In this document: positions 8,499 to 16,999 of the stretch, piece by piece
Numbering within the stretch: the first letter of the stretch is position 1
Layout: each line of letters begins with the position of its first letter
Assembly (NCBI GenBank): GCA_965661545.1
Contig: CBFIEF010000003.1
Location: forward strand, 62,001 to 126,000
Source of the DNA: UBA7985 sp965661545
GTDB lineage: Bacteria; Pseudomonadota; Alphaproteobacteria; UBA7985
DNA length: 64,000 nt
Direction of reading: 5' to 3'
The notes under the pieces: generated by a model
The model's database searches: none
Told to the model about the DNA's origin: nothing
Seen by the model: only the letters and a program-made list of their open reading frames with translations
Program-made: the position numbers and the translations under genes

Positions 8499-9730
8499 AC
8501 AGACGCCGTCTTGGATTTTGCCTGCGGGAACCACGTGCCCAGGCGGGACTCGTTGCCCGCTATAGGGTGACGCGGGATGAGCAGGGACAGCACCAGCGAG
8601 CCAACCGCCATCCCAGCCCCGGCAAAGAATACCGCTGCCGGGGATACCAGCCAGATCAAGCCAAACACAAACGGCACACCAACCGCAGCAATGTGGTTGA
8701 TGGTGAAGGCGACAGCGGCTGTGCTCGCCATGTCTTCAGGGTCGGCGATTTTCTGAAAATACGTCTTCATGGCAAAGGCCAGCTTGAAGAACAGATGATC
8801 CAGGATGAACAGTGCAATTGCCAGCCAAGGGGTTGTGACCAGCCCATAGAGGATGAAGATCGGGATCAATCCAGCGTACTCGATGACCAGCGTGCGGCCC
8901 TCACCAAACCGCTTGATGAACTGACCCACCAAGGGCGCGAACGCCATGTTCAGGACCTCATTGAGCAGCAGCAGCGCAACCATATCCTCGATGCGAATGT
9001 TGAACTTTTCAACCAGCAACACACCGGCGAACACCGTAAAGATCTGCCGCCGCGCACCGGCGATGAAGGTCAGGGCATAATAGAGCCAGTATCGACCACG
9101 AAGCACAATGCCGGTGCGCTGCACCGTTCCACGCGGTAGAGTTTTGAAGCCGCCAAATCCAATCACCGCTGAAGCCATACAGACGACCCCGCCGATCAGG
9201 AACACCGTCAGATAGCTGAGCTCAAAGAACTTAAATGCCAGATAAGACCCGCCAATCGCGAGGATCGCCGCGATCGAGGTGGTCGTAACCACCCACCCCA
9301 GCAAGACCGGAGCACGATCTTTCGGGAACCACTGCAGCTGCAGGCTCTGCGCGTAGGTCTCGTAGTAGTGGAAGCCAACCGACATGATCGACATGGTAAT
9401 GGCGATGCCCCAGAAGGTCGGGAACACCCCCGTCAACGCCGTCCCCAGGCCCAGCATCGCCAGAAAGAATATAGCCAGCGTCTGCTCTCGGATCACAGCA
9501 ACAAAGAACACAGCGGTGAACGCGAGGAATCCGGGGATCTCACGAATCGAATGCAGGGCGCCCATCTGAAAGCCATCAAAAGCGGCGATCTCAATGGCAA
9601 AATTGGTGATCAAGGAGGCCCAAACCGTGTACCCAACCGCACTACCAGCGGCCATGATCATGATCAGGGCAATGGCTTGCCGCAAAGTTGGGCCGGTGAA
9701 CTCTAGGGGGTCGCGCGGGGTGACGGTCAA
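8495..9730 (-). CDS. MFS transporter
   Basis: The product has 411 residues and about 12 hydrophobic segments, the usual major facilitator layout. A loop between the two halves near residues 195-215 is basic (KTLPRGTVQRTG). The first transmembrane segment (IALIMIMAAGSAVGYTVWAS) starts near residue 20, after a short polar tail. The region GFHYYETYAQSLQLQWF in the first half and DHLFFKLAFAMKTYFQKIA in the second carry charged and aromatic residues inside membrane regions, probably substrate contacts. The substrate cannot be deduced. It is transcribed alone and converges on fabB. Confidence 0.85.
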   Translation of the reverse strand: MTVTPRDPLEFTGPTLRQAIALIMIMAAGSAVGYTVWASLITNFAIEIAAFDGFQMGALHSIREIPGFLAFTAVFFVAVIREQTLAIFFLAMLGLGTALTGVFPTFWGIAITMSIMSVGFHYYETYAQSLQLQWFPKDRAPVLLGWVVTTTSIAAILAIGGSYLAFKFFELSYLTVFLIGGVVCMASAVIGFGGFKTLPRGTVQRTGIVLRGRYWLYYALTFIAGARRQIFTVFAGVLLVEKFNIRIEDMVALLLLNEVLNMAFAPLVGQFIKRFGEGRTLVIEYAGLIPIFILYGLVTTPWLAIALFILDHLFFKLAFAMKTYFQKIADPEDMASTAAVAFTINHIAAVGVPFVFGLIWLVSPAAVFFAGAGMAVGSLVLSLLIPRHPIAGNESRLGTWFPQAKSKTASV

Positions 9731-9910
9731 AGCGGATATCCTTCTCTAGCCCTCAACCTGCACCGGGCCGGGCCGAAGTCAAAACACGCTTGCGACATGC
9801 CTGTTCCCTCCAGAGCGTGAAAATCTCAAGTTGCGCGATTGGCGGGCGAGGCGAAGCCGAGCCCGTCAAGCGCCACCATCCCACCGCCGTGCGTGAAAAC
9901 ATCAAGCGCC

Positions 9911-9949
9911 GCCCAAAAAAGAAAGGCCACGGAGGGTTCCGTGGCCTTT
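9911..9949 (-). terminator. Intrinsic terminator of pnp
   Basis: A perfect 12-bp inverted repeat (9922-9933 with 9938-9949, loop of 4) is followed on the minus strand by a T-rich tract at 9921-9914. It lies 51 nt after the pnp stop codon and is a textbook Rho-independent terminator. The remaining 9731-9910 stretch upstream of the MFS gene shows no ORF that looks real and presumably holds its promoter. Confidence 0.93.
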
Positions 9950-9999
9950 GGTAAAGCGCCGGTCCGCGAAGCGGACCGACAAGGAGCTCAAAGCACGCT

Positions 10000-12108
10000 T
10001 TATTCGGCAGCAGCGGCTTCTTCACCGGTCTCTTGGTCCACTTCTTTCATGGACAGCTTGACCTTGCCGCGATCATCAAAGCCGATGCACTTCACGTACA
10101 CTTCGTCGCCTTCGTTGATCACGTCAGTGGTCTTGTTCACCCGGCCTTCGGTCAGGTTAGAGATGTGCACCAGACCGTCACGTGAACCGAGGAAGTTTAC
10201 GAACGCGCCAAAATCAACGCATTTCACAACCTTGCCGCGGTAAATCGTACCGACTTCTGGATCAGCAGCAATGCCCTTGATCCAGTCGATTGCCGCTGCG
10301 ATAGCCTCTTGGTTGGTCGCTGAGACCTTGATGGTGCCGTCTTCTTCAATATCAACAGCCGCGCCAGTCTCTTGGGTGATTTCCCGAATGACTTTGCCAC
10401 CGGTACCGATGACTTCACGGATCTTGTCCTTATTGATTTTGATGGTTTCCATCTGCGGCGCGTGGGGGGACAGTTCCTCACGTGCTGTGTCGAGCGACTT
10501 GCCCATCTCACCGAGAATGTGCAACCGGCCACCCTTAGCCTGGTCCAGCGCAATCTCCATGATTTCTGGCGTGATCGAGGTGATCTTGATGTCCATCTGC
10601 AGCGAGGTAATGCCTTCCGACGTACCCGCTACTTTGAAGTCCATGTCACCCAAGTGATCTTCGTCACCAAGGATGTCGGAGAGAACAGCAAAGCGCTCGC
10701 CTTCCTTGATCAGACCCATAGCAATACCCGCACAAGCCCGCTTGAGTGGTACACCCGCGTCCATCATGGACAGGGAAGCACCACAGACTGTCGCCATAGA
10801 CGAGGATCCGTTGGATTCTGTGACCTCAGAGAGAACACGGATCGTGTACGGAAACTCTTCCTTTTCTGGCAGCAGCGGACGCATGGCACGCCAGGCAAGC
10901 TTACCGTGACCGATTTCCCGGCGACCTGCGCCACCCATGCGGCCTGTTTCGCCGACAGAGTATGGCGGGAAGTTGTAGTGCAGCATGAAGTGCGAACGGT
11001 AGTCGCCTTCGATGTTGTCGATGATCTGCTCGTCCTGTGCTGTACCCAGCGTGGTCGTAACCAGCGCCTGTGTCTCACCACGGGTGAACAGGCTCGAGCC
11101 GTGCGTCCGGGGCAGGATGGTGGTTTCAGCAACAATTGGGCGAACCGTCGTGGTGTCACGACCGTCGATGCGCAAACCGGTGTCCAGGATACCACCGCGA
11201 ACGATGTCCTTTTCCAGGTTCTTCAGCGCGCCGCCAATCATGCCAGCGTCAAACTGCTCTGCGAGGGCTTCCTTGGTCGCACTCTTGACCGCATTCACCG
11301 CTTCAACACGCTCTTGCTTCACCGTCTTGGTGTACGCAGCGCGCAGGCCTTCTGTGGCTTGCGCAGCAACAGCCGTCGCACAATCAGCCAGCTCAGGGGC
11401 TGGTTCTGGCATGTCGATCGGGTCTTTAGCGCAGTCTTCTGCAAAGTCGATGATCATGTCGATGATCGGCTTGTAGTTTTCATGGCCAAACTTCACAGCG
11501 CCGAGCATGACTTCTTCAGACAGCTCTTCTGCCTGAGATTCCACCATCATCACGCCTTCAGCCGTACCGGCGACCATCAGGTCGAGGTCCGTGTCTGCCA
11601 TTTGCGTAATGGTCGGGTTGAGGATGTATTCGCCATCCTTGTAACCGATTTTCGCAGCGCCAATTGGGCCCAGGAACGGCAAACCGGAAATGGTCAGCGC
11701 AGCAGAAGCCGCAACCATGGCCAGCACGTCACCATCGTTTTCCAGATCGTGGCTCAGAACCGTCAAGATCACCTGCGTTTCGTTCTTGTAACCGTCCACG
11801 AACAGCGGGCGGATTGGACGGTCGATCAGACGGCTTGTCAGCGTCTCTTTCTCCGTCGGGCGTCCTTCGCGCTTGAAGAAACCGCCAGGAATGCGGCCAG
11901 CAGCGGAGTACTTTTCCTGATAGTTCACAGTCAGGGGGAAGAAATCGATCCCCTCTTTGGGAGTTTTGGCGCCTACAGCGGTCGCCAATACAACGGTATC
12001 GCCATAGCGTGCAATCACAGCACCATCAGCTTGGCGTGCCGCGCGGCCCGCCTCAAGGGATAGCGTCCGGCCACCCCACTCGATTGATTTACGAGTAATT
12101 TCAAACAT
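10000..12108 (-). CDS. pnp: Polyribonucleotide nucleotidyltransferase (PNPase)
   Basis: The protein has 702 residues from the ATG at 12108 (MFEITRKSIEWGG). The open frame runs 38 codons further upstream, but those codons have no family similarity. Two RNase PH-like domains (about 1-140 and 310-540) are joined by an alpha-helical linker. A KH domain (KIREVIGTGGKVI near 560-570) and an S1 domain (GTIYRGKVVKCVDFGAFVNF near 620-640) follow. PNPase degrades RNA 3' to 5' with phosphate and is part of RNA turnover. The catalytic core segment GEMGKSLDTAREELSPHAP is intact. Gene order truB-rpsO-pnp is the conserved bacterial arrangement. Confidence 0.99.
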   Translation of the reverse strand: MFEITRKSIEWGGRTLSLEAGRAARQADGAVIARYGDTVVLATAVGAKTPKEGIDFFPLTVNYQEKYSAAGRIPGGFFKREGRPTEKETLTSRLIDRPIRPLFVDGYKNETQVILTVLSHDLENDGDVLAMVAASAALTISGLPFLGPIGAAKIGYKDGEYILNPTITQMADTDLDLMVAGTAEGVMMVESQAEELSEEVMLGAVKFGHENYKPIIDMIIDFAEDCAKDPIDMPEPAPELADCATAVAAQATEGLRAAYTKTVKQERVEAVNAVKSATKEALAEQFDAGMIGGALKNLEKDIVRGGILDTGLRIDGRDTTTVRPIVAETTILPRTHGSSLFTRGETQALVTTTLGTAQDEQIIDNIEGDYRSHFMLHYNFPPYSVGETGRMGGAGRREIGHGKLAWRAMRPLLPEKEEFPYTIRVLSEVTESNGSSSMATVCGASLSMMDAGVPLKRACAGIAMGLIKEGERFAVLSDILGDEDHLGDMDFKVAGTSEGITSLQMDIKITSITPEIMEIALDQAKGGRLHILGEMGKSLDTAREELSPHAPQMETIKINKDKIREVIGTGGKVIREITQETGAAVDIEEDGTIKVSATNQEAIAAAIDWIKGIAADPEVGTIYRGKVVKCVDFGAFVNFLGSRDGLVHISNLTEGRVNKTTDVINEGDEVYVKCIGFDDRGKVKLSMKEVDQETGEEAAAAE

Positions 12109-12376
12109 CGTTTGTCCTATAGCCTCGGGTTCACTCCCCCGCCCCATGCGGAAAAGCAGCCGACCCCAGGCCGTCTTTTTCTTGCGTTTCAGTTCATCTG
12201 CTCTGGAACACCGGACCCACACAGCAAGTGCCGCAGATAAGGCGGAGGGAACAAGTGAGCATCCCCATCAGCAATTGATGCGTAGGTCCGACACCCCCCA
12301 CAAAAGGTGGTGTTCAATATTGACCGCTCCAGTGCAGGGGAGGAAGTCGCACAAAATTGCGCGTCCGGAAACAAAA
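12109..12376 (-). promoter_or_regulatory. pnp 5' leader with hairpins, no gene seen
   Basis: The rpsO-pnp gap is 351 nt. After the rpsO terminator the remaining 268 nt contain no convincing ORF. A stem of about 8 bp with one mismatch (12291-12298 with 12306-12313) and a small 5-bp hairpin near 12267-12281 lie in what would be the pnp leader. In E. coli the pnp leader contains a hairpin cut by RNase III that mediates autoregulation. A similar role here is inference. pnp must have its own promoter in this stretch if the terminator after rpsO is efficient. Confidence 0.45.
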
Positions 12377-12406
12377 AACCCTGAGATGTCAGAGCACCTC
12401 AGGGTT
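12371..12406 (-). terminator. Intrinsic terminator of rpsO
   Basis: A 9-bp perfect stem (12377-12385 with 12398-12406) is followed on the minus strand by TTTTTTG. It begins 54 nt after the rpsO stop codon. This would end truB-rpsO transcripts before pnp. Confidence 0.92.
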
Positions 12407-12459
12407 CCGTTTCCGCCTTGAACAACCCGCGGGCTGCTCAATGTCCGGTCATGCGTGGT

Positions 12460-12729
12460 CTAGCGACGCAGGCCAAGACGCTGGATCAGCGACTGGTAGC
12501 GCGCGTCTTCCTTGCGCTTAACGTAGTCGAGCAAGCGGCGACGCTGGCCCACCATGATCAACAGACCGCGGCGGGAGTGAAAGTCGTGCTTGTGCTCTTT
12601 CATGTGTTCGGTGAGGTTCTTAATCCGCTCCGTGAGGATCGCAACTTGAACTTCTGGAGAGCCGGTATCACCCGGCTTGAGGCCAAATTCTTCAACGAGT
12701 TCGGCTTTACGTTCTACCGTAATAGACAT
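12460..12729 (-). CDS. rpsO: 30S ribosomal protein S15
   Basis: The 89-residue product has the exact family length. MSITVERKAELVEEFGL opens it, and the 16S rRNA-binding segment GLLIMVGQRRRLLDYVKRK lies near residues 54-72. It ends with YQSLIQRLGLRR, the typical C-terminus. S15 is a primary binder of the 16S central domain in 30S assembly. It follows truB by 29 nt on the same strand, the conserved order. Confidence 0.99.
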   Translation of the reverse strand: MSITVERKAELVEEFGLKPGDTGSPEVQVAILTERIKNLTEHMKEHKHDFHSRRGLLIMVGQRRRLLDYVKRKEDARYQSLIQRLGLRR

Positions 12730-12758
12730 GATTATTTCCTTGTCGGCAGCATCTTCAT

Positions 12759-13682
12759 TTAAAGATTGAACACACGGATGGGCTGCAGCTGTCCCGCTTC
12801 AAACCGGGCGAGGGCCAAAAGTTGCCCTTGCACCGTCACGACAACCTCGTCATCGGGACCAATGTCCCCGAGCCTGCCGATTTGAGACCGACGCACCAGT
12901 GAAACCGGATTGCCGTTACGCATGCGAACCGCCTCCGTCGGATCCAAGTCCACAGCCGGGATGCCGGCCAGCGCATGGATTGGATCTGCGAGGTATTCAA
13001 ACAGGTCGCTTTCTTGCCCTACCTGCTCAAGTTTTTCCAGTGAAACCGCCTGCTCTAAAGCGAATGGCCCGGTTGCAAGACGGCGGAGGCTCGTCACATG
13101 GCCCAGTGTGCCGCAGGCCAAAGCCAGATCACGAGCCAGCGCACGCACATAAAACCCCTTGGTGGCTTCGACCTCAAAAGACGCCGCATCAGGCGCATAA
13201 TTCAGCATTTCGAGTCGATAGACCGTCATAGGTCGGGCTGCGAGTTCAAACTCTTCGCCATCGCGCGCCAGATCATAGGCGCGCTCGCCATCAACCTTGA
13301 TCGCGGAAACCTTAGGCGGAGTTTGCATGATGTCGCCCATGAAGCCATCCATGGCCGCGCGCACATCCGCTTCGTTGGGACGAACGTCACTGGTCTCTAG
13401 AACGTCACCTTCGGAGTCATCTGAACTGGTCCGCGCGCCAAAGGTCACCGTGAAGTGGTAGGTCTTGGGCCCGTCCATGACATAGGGAACCGTCTTGGTC
13501 GCCTCCCCCAGCGCAACGGCCAACACACCGGTTGCCAAGGGATCCAACGTCCCGCCATGTCCGGCTTTCTGCGCGTCAAAGACACGGCGAACGCGGTTGG
13601 TGGTCTCGGTCGATTGGAGGCCCTGAGACTTATCGATGATGACCCAGCCGTGGATGGGCTGGCCTCGTTTACGTCGTGCCAT
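12759..13682 (-). CDS. truB: tRNA pseudouridine(55) synthase TruB
   Basis: The protein has 307 residues. The catalytic Asp47 lies in GHGGTLDPLATGVL. Motif YDLARDGEEFEL and the segment KGFYVRALARDLA further along are also typical of TruB. It makes pseudouridine 55 in the T-loop of tRNAs. The usual upstream partners infB and rbfA are absent, and instead a 302-nt non-coding stretch lies before it, so truB probably heads its own transcript here. The region before the ATG has no strong ribosome-binding site. Confidence 0.98.
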   Translation of the reverse strand: MARRKRGQPIHGWVIIDKSQGLQSTETTNRVRRVFDAQKAGHGGTLDPLATGVLAVALGEATKTVPYVMDGPKTYHFTVTFGARTSSDDSEGDVLETSDVRPNEADVRAAMDGFMGDIMQTPPKVSAIKVDGERAYDLARDGEEFELAARPMTVYRLEMLNYAPDAASFEVEATKGFYVRALARDLALACGTLGHVTSLRRLATGPFALEQAVSLEKLEQVGQESDLFEYLADPIHALAGIPAVDLDPTEAVRMRNGNPVSLVRRSQIGRLGDIGPDDEVVVTVQGQLLALARFEAGQLQPIRVFNL

Positions 13683-13791
13683 ATCGCTATGCTTAACCCA
13701 TGTTCGCCAAAGTTCTGATTGAGCGGCGTTCCTAACCCTTCCCGCCGCCGGTGCCTAGGTCGTAAACTCACAAGGGACGCTTGCAGCGACC

Positions 13792-13879
13792 GGGCGGGTG
13801 CCCGGAAGCAGAGAGGGCGGGTGCCCGGAAGGCAAGTGGGCGGGTGCGCGGAAGCGCAAAGGGCGGGTGCCCGGAGGGT
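13792..13879. repeat. 23-bp GC-rich tandem repeat, nearly four copies
   Basis: Units start at 13792, 13815, 13838 and 13861, each beginning GGGCGGGTGCCCGGAAG with small variations; the third has GCGCGG. The last unit is partial, ending near 13879. The 23-bp period is not a multiple of 3, so this is not a protein repeat. It lies in the 302-nt gap (13683-13984) between divergent truB and the pterin dehydratase gene; the rest of that gap shows no recognisable gene. Confidence 0.9.
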
Positions 13880-13984
13880 TGGCTGCAAAAGGGGAAAACA
13901 GCGTCTAGTCTCCTTTTTACCGCTTACCAAAGCCCTGTTTCGAACGATGTTTAGAAACACCTTCGACGACAAACAGGATTTCTC

Positions 13985-14296
13985 ATGCCGCACGCCATGC
14001 CCCTAACAGACGACCAACGCAGCGCCCTGCTGTCCGATCACTCCGCCTGGAGCCTCAGCGACGACGGCACCGCCGTCTCTCGCGCTTTCAAAGGTAAAGA
14101 CTTTGTCCACGTCTTTGCCTTTATGTCCGCCGTCGCCATCGAAGCGGAAAAGCTCAATCACCACCCCGAATGGTCGAACGTTTATCGCACCGTCGAAATA
14201 CGGCTAACCACGCACGACACAGGCGGATTGAGCGATTTGGACGCCCGCTTGCTGGCCCGGATCGAAGCGCTTGCCACCCGGCTGAACGTCGAGTAG
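13985..14296 (+). CDS. phhB: 4a-hydroxytetrahydrobiopterin dehydratase (pterin-4a-carbinolamine dehydratase)
   Basis: This 103-residue protein shows the family active-site signature EKLNHHPEW at about 55-63, in which the two His residues and Pro are conserved. The opening LTDDQRSALLSDHSAWSL and the end LARIEALATRLN fit the alpha-beta fold. It recycles the pterin cofactor of aromatic amino acid hydroxylases by dehydrating 4a-hydroxytetrahydrobiopterin. No phenylalanine hydroxylase gene is adjacent, so it may serve another pterin role such as molybdopterin metabolism. A second in-frame ATG at 13997 is an alternative start. Confidence 0.95.
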   Translation: MPHAMPLTDDQRSALLSDHSAWSLSDDGTAVSRAFKGKDFVHVFAFMSAVAIEAEKLNHHPEWSNVYRTVEIRLTTHDTGGLSDLDARLLARIEALATRLNVE

Positions 14297-14351
14297 CCAG
14301 CACGCAGAACCACAACCACCACCACCGCGATCAACTCAAAGGACCGATCCC

Positions 14352-14807
14352 ATGCGCTTTGCCTGGTTTCTTGGCATCAGTGGCCTCATCCCGTTTATCG
14401 CGGGCCTCATCCTAACCCTCAGCGGCGATGTTTCGTCACCGGTTGTCGAAGGGCTCGCATTGGATGGACCGCGCGTGATGCTGTCCTATGGTGCGATCAT
14501 TCTGTCGTTTATGGGGGCCATTCATTGGGGCACAGCTTTGGAGCGCGAACCTGATCGAGCGTGGCCCTATGGGGTTTCGGTCGTTCCTGCGCTCTACGGC
14601 TGGCTGATTTGGGGGCTTTCGCTGCTCAATCCGACAGACTCAGGTCTGCTGATGATTGCGCTGGCGCTTGGATTCGTGATCCTGCTGGTCTTTGATCTCG
14701 TCCGCGGGCAAGCGGGAGATTTTCCCAAATGGTACCCGCGCTTGCGGGTGCTGCTGACCATCGGTGCCGCCGGCACCTTGGCCTTAGCCGGCGTTTATTC
14801 GACCTGA
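14352..14807 (+). CDS. DUF3429 family inner-membrane protein
   Basis: The 151-residue protein has about four or five hydrophobic helices. The segment MLSYGAIILSFMGAIHWGTA near residues 45-64 is the hallmark of DUF3429, whose function is unknown. The C-terminal loop GDFPKWYPRLRVLLT precedes the last helix. It is in the same direction as the pterin dehydratase gene, 55 nt downstream, and its 3' end overlaps the convergent uspA-like gene by 13 nt. Nothing here indicates a role beyond an inner-membrane location. Confidence 0.85.
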   Translation: MRFAWFLGISGLIPFIAGLILTLSGDVSSPVVEGLALDGPRVMLSYGAIILSFMGAIHWGTALEREPDRAWPYGVSVVPALYGWLIWGLSLLNPTDSGLLMIALALGFVILLVFDLVRGQAGDFPKWYPRLRVLLTIGAAGTLALAGVYST

Positions 14808-15307
14808 GTGTTGACTGAAAACTGACGGTCGATGTCTTCCTGCGTCATCGTGGGTGGAACAACCGTGATCGGTACACGCGACTGATTGATCAGGTTCCGT
14901 GCCAGCGAGCTGACCAATGGCCCGGGGTTTTCGCCCTTGGCAGCAGCCAAAATGAACACGGCGATTTCTTTGCGCTCGCCAATCAGTTCGAGGATCGTAT
15001 CCGCGCGGTTCCCAAAACGAACAAAATTGACCGGCTCACGGCCAGACAAACGCACCACGTCCGCCGAGTTCCGAGCCAGCAAATGATTGGCCTCTTCGCG
15101 TGCTTCCTGCTCCGCCATTTCACGTAAGCTTGCCCAGTGCATAAAGTTATCGGGCTCGATAACACGCAGCAAAGCCACGCGGCAGGCCGTCGCCTTAGCC
15201 CGCGCACAGGCGTAGTTGAGCGCGACCGTCGATTCCTCGGAATCATCAATCACCACCAACAAAAGCGGCAGTTCGTTACCTTCAGGCGCAAGAGTTGCGT
15301 CCGTCAT
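14795..15307 (-). CDS. Universal stress protein, UspA family
   Basis: The protein has 170 residues from the ATG at 15307, chosen because GGAGA lies 5 nt upstream; an open frame 32 codons longer lacks support. The N-terminal strand LLLVVIDDSEESTVALNYA carries the Asp of the nucleotide site. The C-terminal part has the glycine-rich and hydrophobic pattern LVSSLARNLINQSRVPITVV that closes the ATP-binding fold. Such proteins are small cytoplasmic stress or metabolic sensors. It lies 32 nt downstream of the TIGR02186 gene on the same strand, so it may be the last gene of the tauE-TIGR02186 transcript. Confidence 0.9.
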   Translation of the reverse strand: MTDATLAPEGNELPLLLVVIDDSEESTVALNYACARAKATACRVALLRVIEPDNFMHWASLREMAEQEAREEANHLLARNSADVVRLSGREPVNFVRFGNRADTILELIGERKEIAVFILAAAKGENPGPLVSSLARNLINQSRVPITVVPPTMTQEDIDRQFSVNTQVE

Positions 15308-15339
15308 AGAGTCTCCATCAACACTGAAAAGTACGGTCC

Positions 15340-16029
15340 TTAGCGGCGGTTGCGGAACACGCGTTCCGTGATCCAGCCAGCTGCGACCGCGACTAATACG
15401 CATATCAGACCATAAAGGAAAGCATAATCCGCAGCGCCGCGCGATACCAAAGCAACAAATCCTCGCTGTCGAATCGCAAAAGATTCCTCAGCGAGTTTAA
15501 TCTTAGCCACGTCCCGCAAAGCGCCTTCCTGAAAAATCTCGATCTTGTAGTAGCCAACCGGCGCGCTGGCGGGGAGAGGAATTTCGGCGAAGAACAGGCC
15601 CGTAGGCTCCATCTTGATCGCATTGGGCATGATGATAACCAGGCCTTCGCGGATCAGCGCTTGCTCCAACTCGTCGCCTTCCTGATGCAGGGGGATATCT
15701 GCTGAGGACAGTTCGGCACGGATCGATGGAATATTGGTCGGCGCGCTGGTGATGGTCTCGGCGACTTTGATGCCAAAGCGACGAACGCTTCGCGTGAATT
15801 TCACGTCCCGGTCTGGGCCTGTCAGCTCAAGCCGGATGGGAACCTCTGGGGTCGCGGTCGAGCCAAAGACCCGGACCGTGGTTTGACCACTGAACAGGCC
15901 AACCGAGACTTCGCTTTCAACCGCCGCGATATCCGGCCCTTGAGCCGCCGCAAGTCCGCCCAAACCGAGGCACGCAGCACTGATCAGAGCGAGAATGGAT
16001 TTGGGAAGGGACGACAACAGCTTAGGCAT
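15340..16029 (-). CDS. TIGR02186 family membrane-anchored protein
   Basis: The protein has 229 residues from the ATG at 16029. A signal peptide covers about 1-30 (ISAACLGLGGLAAAQ). A beta-rich extracytoplasmic region follows, and one C-terminal transmembrane helix (FLYGLICVLVAVAAGWI) ends in a short positive tail RVFRNRR. This matches the uncharacterised TIGR02186 family, which is commonly coupled to TauE/SafE permeases in this class. Its start codon overlaps the 3' end of the tauE gene by 8 nt, pointing to translational coupling. It may assist the permease from the periplasmic side; that is inferred from context. Confidence 0.88.
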   Translation of the reverse strand: MPKLLSSLPKSILALISAACLGLGGLAAAQGPDIAAVESEVSVGLFSGQTTVRVFGSTATPEVPIRLELTGPDRDVKFTRSVRRFGIKVAETITSAPTNIPSIRAELSSADIPLHQEGDELEQALIREGLVIIMPNAIKMEPTGLFFAEIPLPASAPVGYYKIEIFQEGALRDVAKIKLAEESFAIRQRGFVALVSRGAADYAFLYGLICVLVAVAAGWITERVFRNRR

Positions 16030-16945
16030 GGCCTGCGCCTCCGCCAAAGGAGAACTGGACCGCTGGACCACCGATCAGCAAATCCATCAAAATCTTGAAA
16101 CACACGGCCAAAACGATGATGGCGAGCAGAATGCGCAGTTGCTCGGCGTTGAACCGGCCCGAGAGCCGCACACCGATTTGCGCACCAATCACCCCACCGA
16201 GCAGCAACAATCCCGCCAGCACCAAATCGACGGTTCCGTTGAACCATGCGTGCTGCAGTGTGTTGTTTGCGGTCACGAAGATAATCGTGAACAGCGAGGT
16301 TCCAACAACGACCAGCGTCGGCATACCGAGCAGGTAGATCATCGCGGGAACCATGATAAAGCCACCGCCCACACCCATGATCGCGCTCAAGAAGCCAACA
16401 CCGAAACCGACCGTTACCGGCAGAATGGCGGAAATGTAGAGCTTGGAGCGCGGGAACTTTGTGCGGAACGGCAAGCCGTGCATAAAGCCGTGACGACGCT
16501 TGAGGCTGACCGTTTTGCCTGCCTTCCGCCGCAGCATGGCCTGCAGGCTTTCGAGGAACATCAGCCCCCCAACACCACCGAGGAAGACCACGTAAAACAG
16601 CTGGATTACCAAATCGACCGAGCCAAGTGTAATCAGCCATTTGAAGGTAAAGACGCCAATGGTTGAGCCAATCAAACCGCCCGCGACCAGCAAGCCGCCC
16701 ATTTTGATATCCAGATTGCCGCGCCGAAAGTGCGCCAGCGAGCCAGATACGGACGCCGCACAAATCTGTGTCGCTTCCGTCGATACGGCGATGGATGGGG
16801 GAATGCCTAAAAAGAACAGGATGGGGGCCATCAGGAAACCGCCGCCAACGCCAAACAATCCACTCATCGCGCCGACGAGGGCACCAAAGAAGATAATGAC
16901 AAAGGGGTTGGTCGCCATCTCAGCAATCGGAAGATACATGCTCAT
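16022..16945 (-). CDS. TauE/SafE family sulfite or sulfonate exporter permease
   Basis: The 307-residue membrane protein has about eight hydrophobic helices in two repeats. Each repeat carries the family glycine motif: GAMSGLFGVGGGFLMAPIL near residues 23-41 and LSAIMGVGGGFIMVPAM near 180-196. Relatives move sulfite, sulfoacetate or other sulfur anions. The internal basic loop RRKAGKTVSLKRRHG separates the halves. The TIGR02186 gene follows with an 8-nt overlap, a pairing seen in many alphaproteobacteria. The substrate is not established. Confidence 0.92.
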   Translation of the reverse strand: MSMYLPIAEMATNPFVIIFFGALVGAMSGLFGVGGGFLMAPILFFLGIPPSIAVSTEATQICAASVSGSLAHFRRGNLDIKMGGLLVAGGLIGSTIGVFTFKWLITLGSVDLVIQLFYVVFLGGVGGLMFLESLQAMLRRKAGKTVSLKRRHGFMHGLPFRTKFPRSKLYISAILPVTVGFGVGFLSAIMGVGGGFIMVPAMIYLLGMPTLVVVGTSLFTIIFVTANNTLQHAWFNGTVDLVLAGLLLLGGVIGAQIGVRLSGRFNAEQLRILLAIIVLAVCFKILMDLLIGGPAVQFSFGGGAGHA

Positions 16946-16999
16946 GATGTCGCTGTTTCCTTCCGATGCTTCATGCTCTCTTACCTTACTATCTGAGAC

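Noticed and set aside
9753..10025. 90-codon frame after pnp
   Set aside because: It spans the pnp terminator hairpin and overlaps the pnp end; no family match.
12146..12421. Open frame of 91 codons in the rpsO-pnp gap
   Set aside because: It runs through the rpsO terminator stem, has no family resemblance and no ribosome-binding site.
13445..13993. 182-codon frame antisense/upstream of truB start
   Set aside because: Overlaps the truB gene in another frame and crosses the 23-bp tandem repeat, with low-complexity translation.
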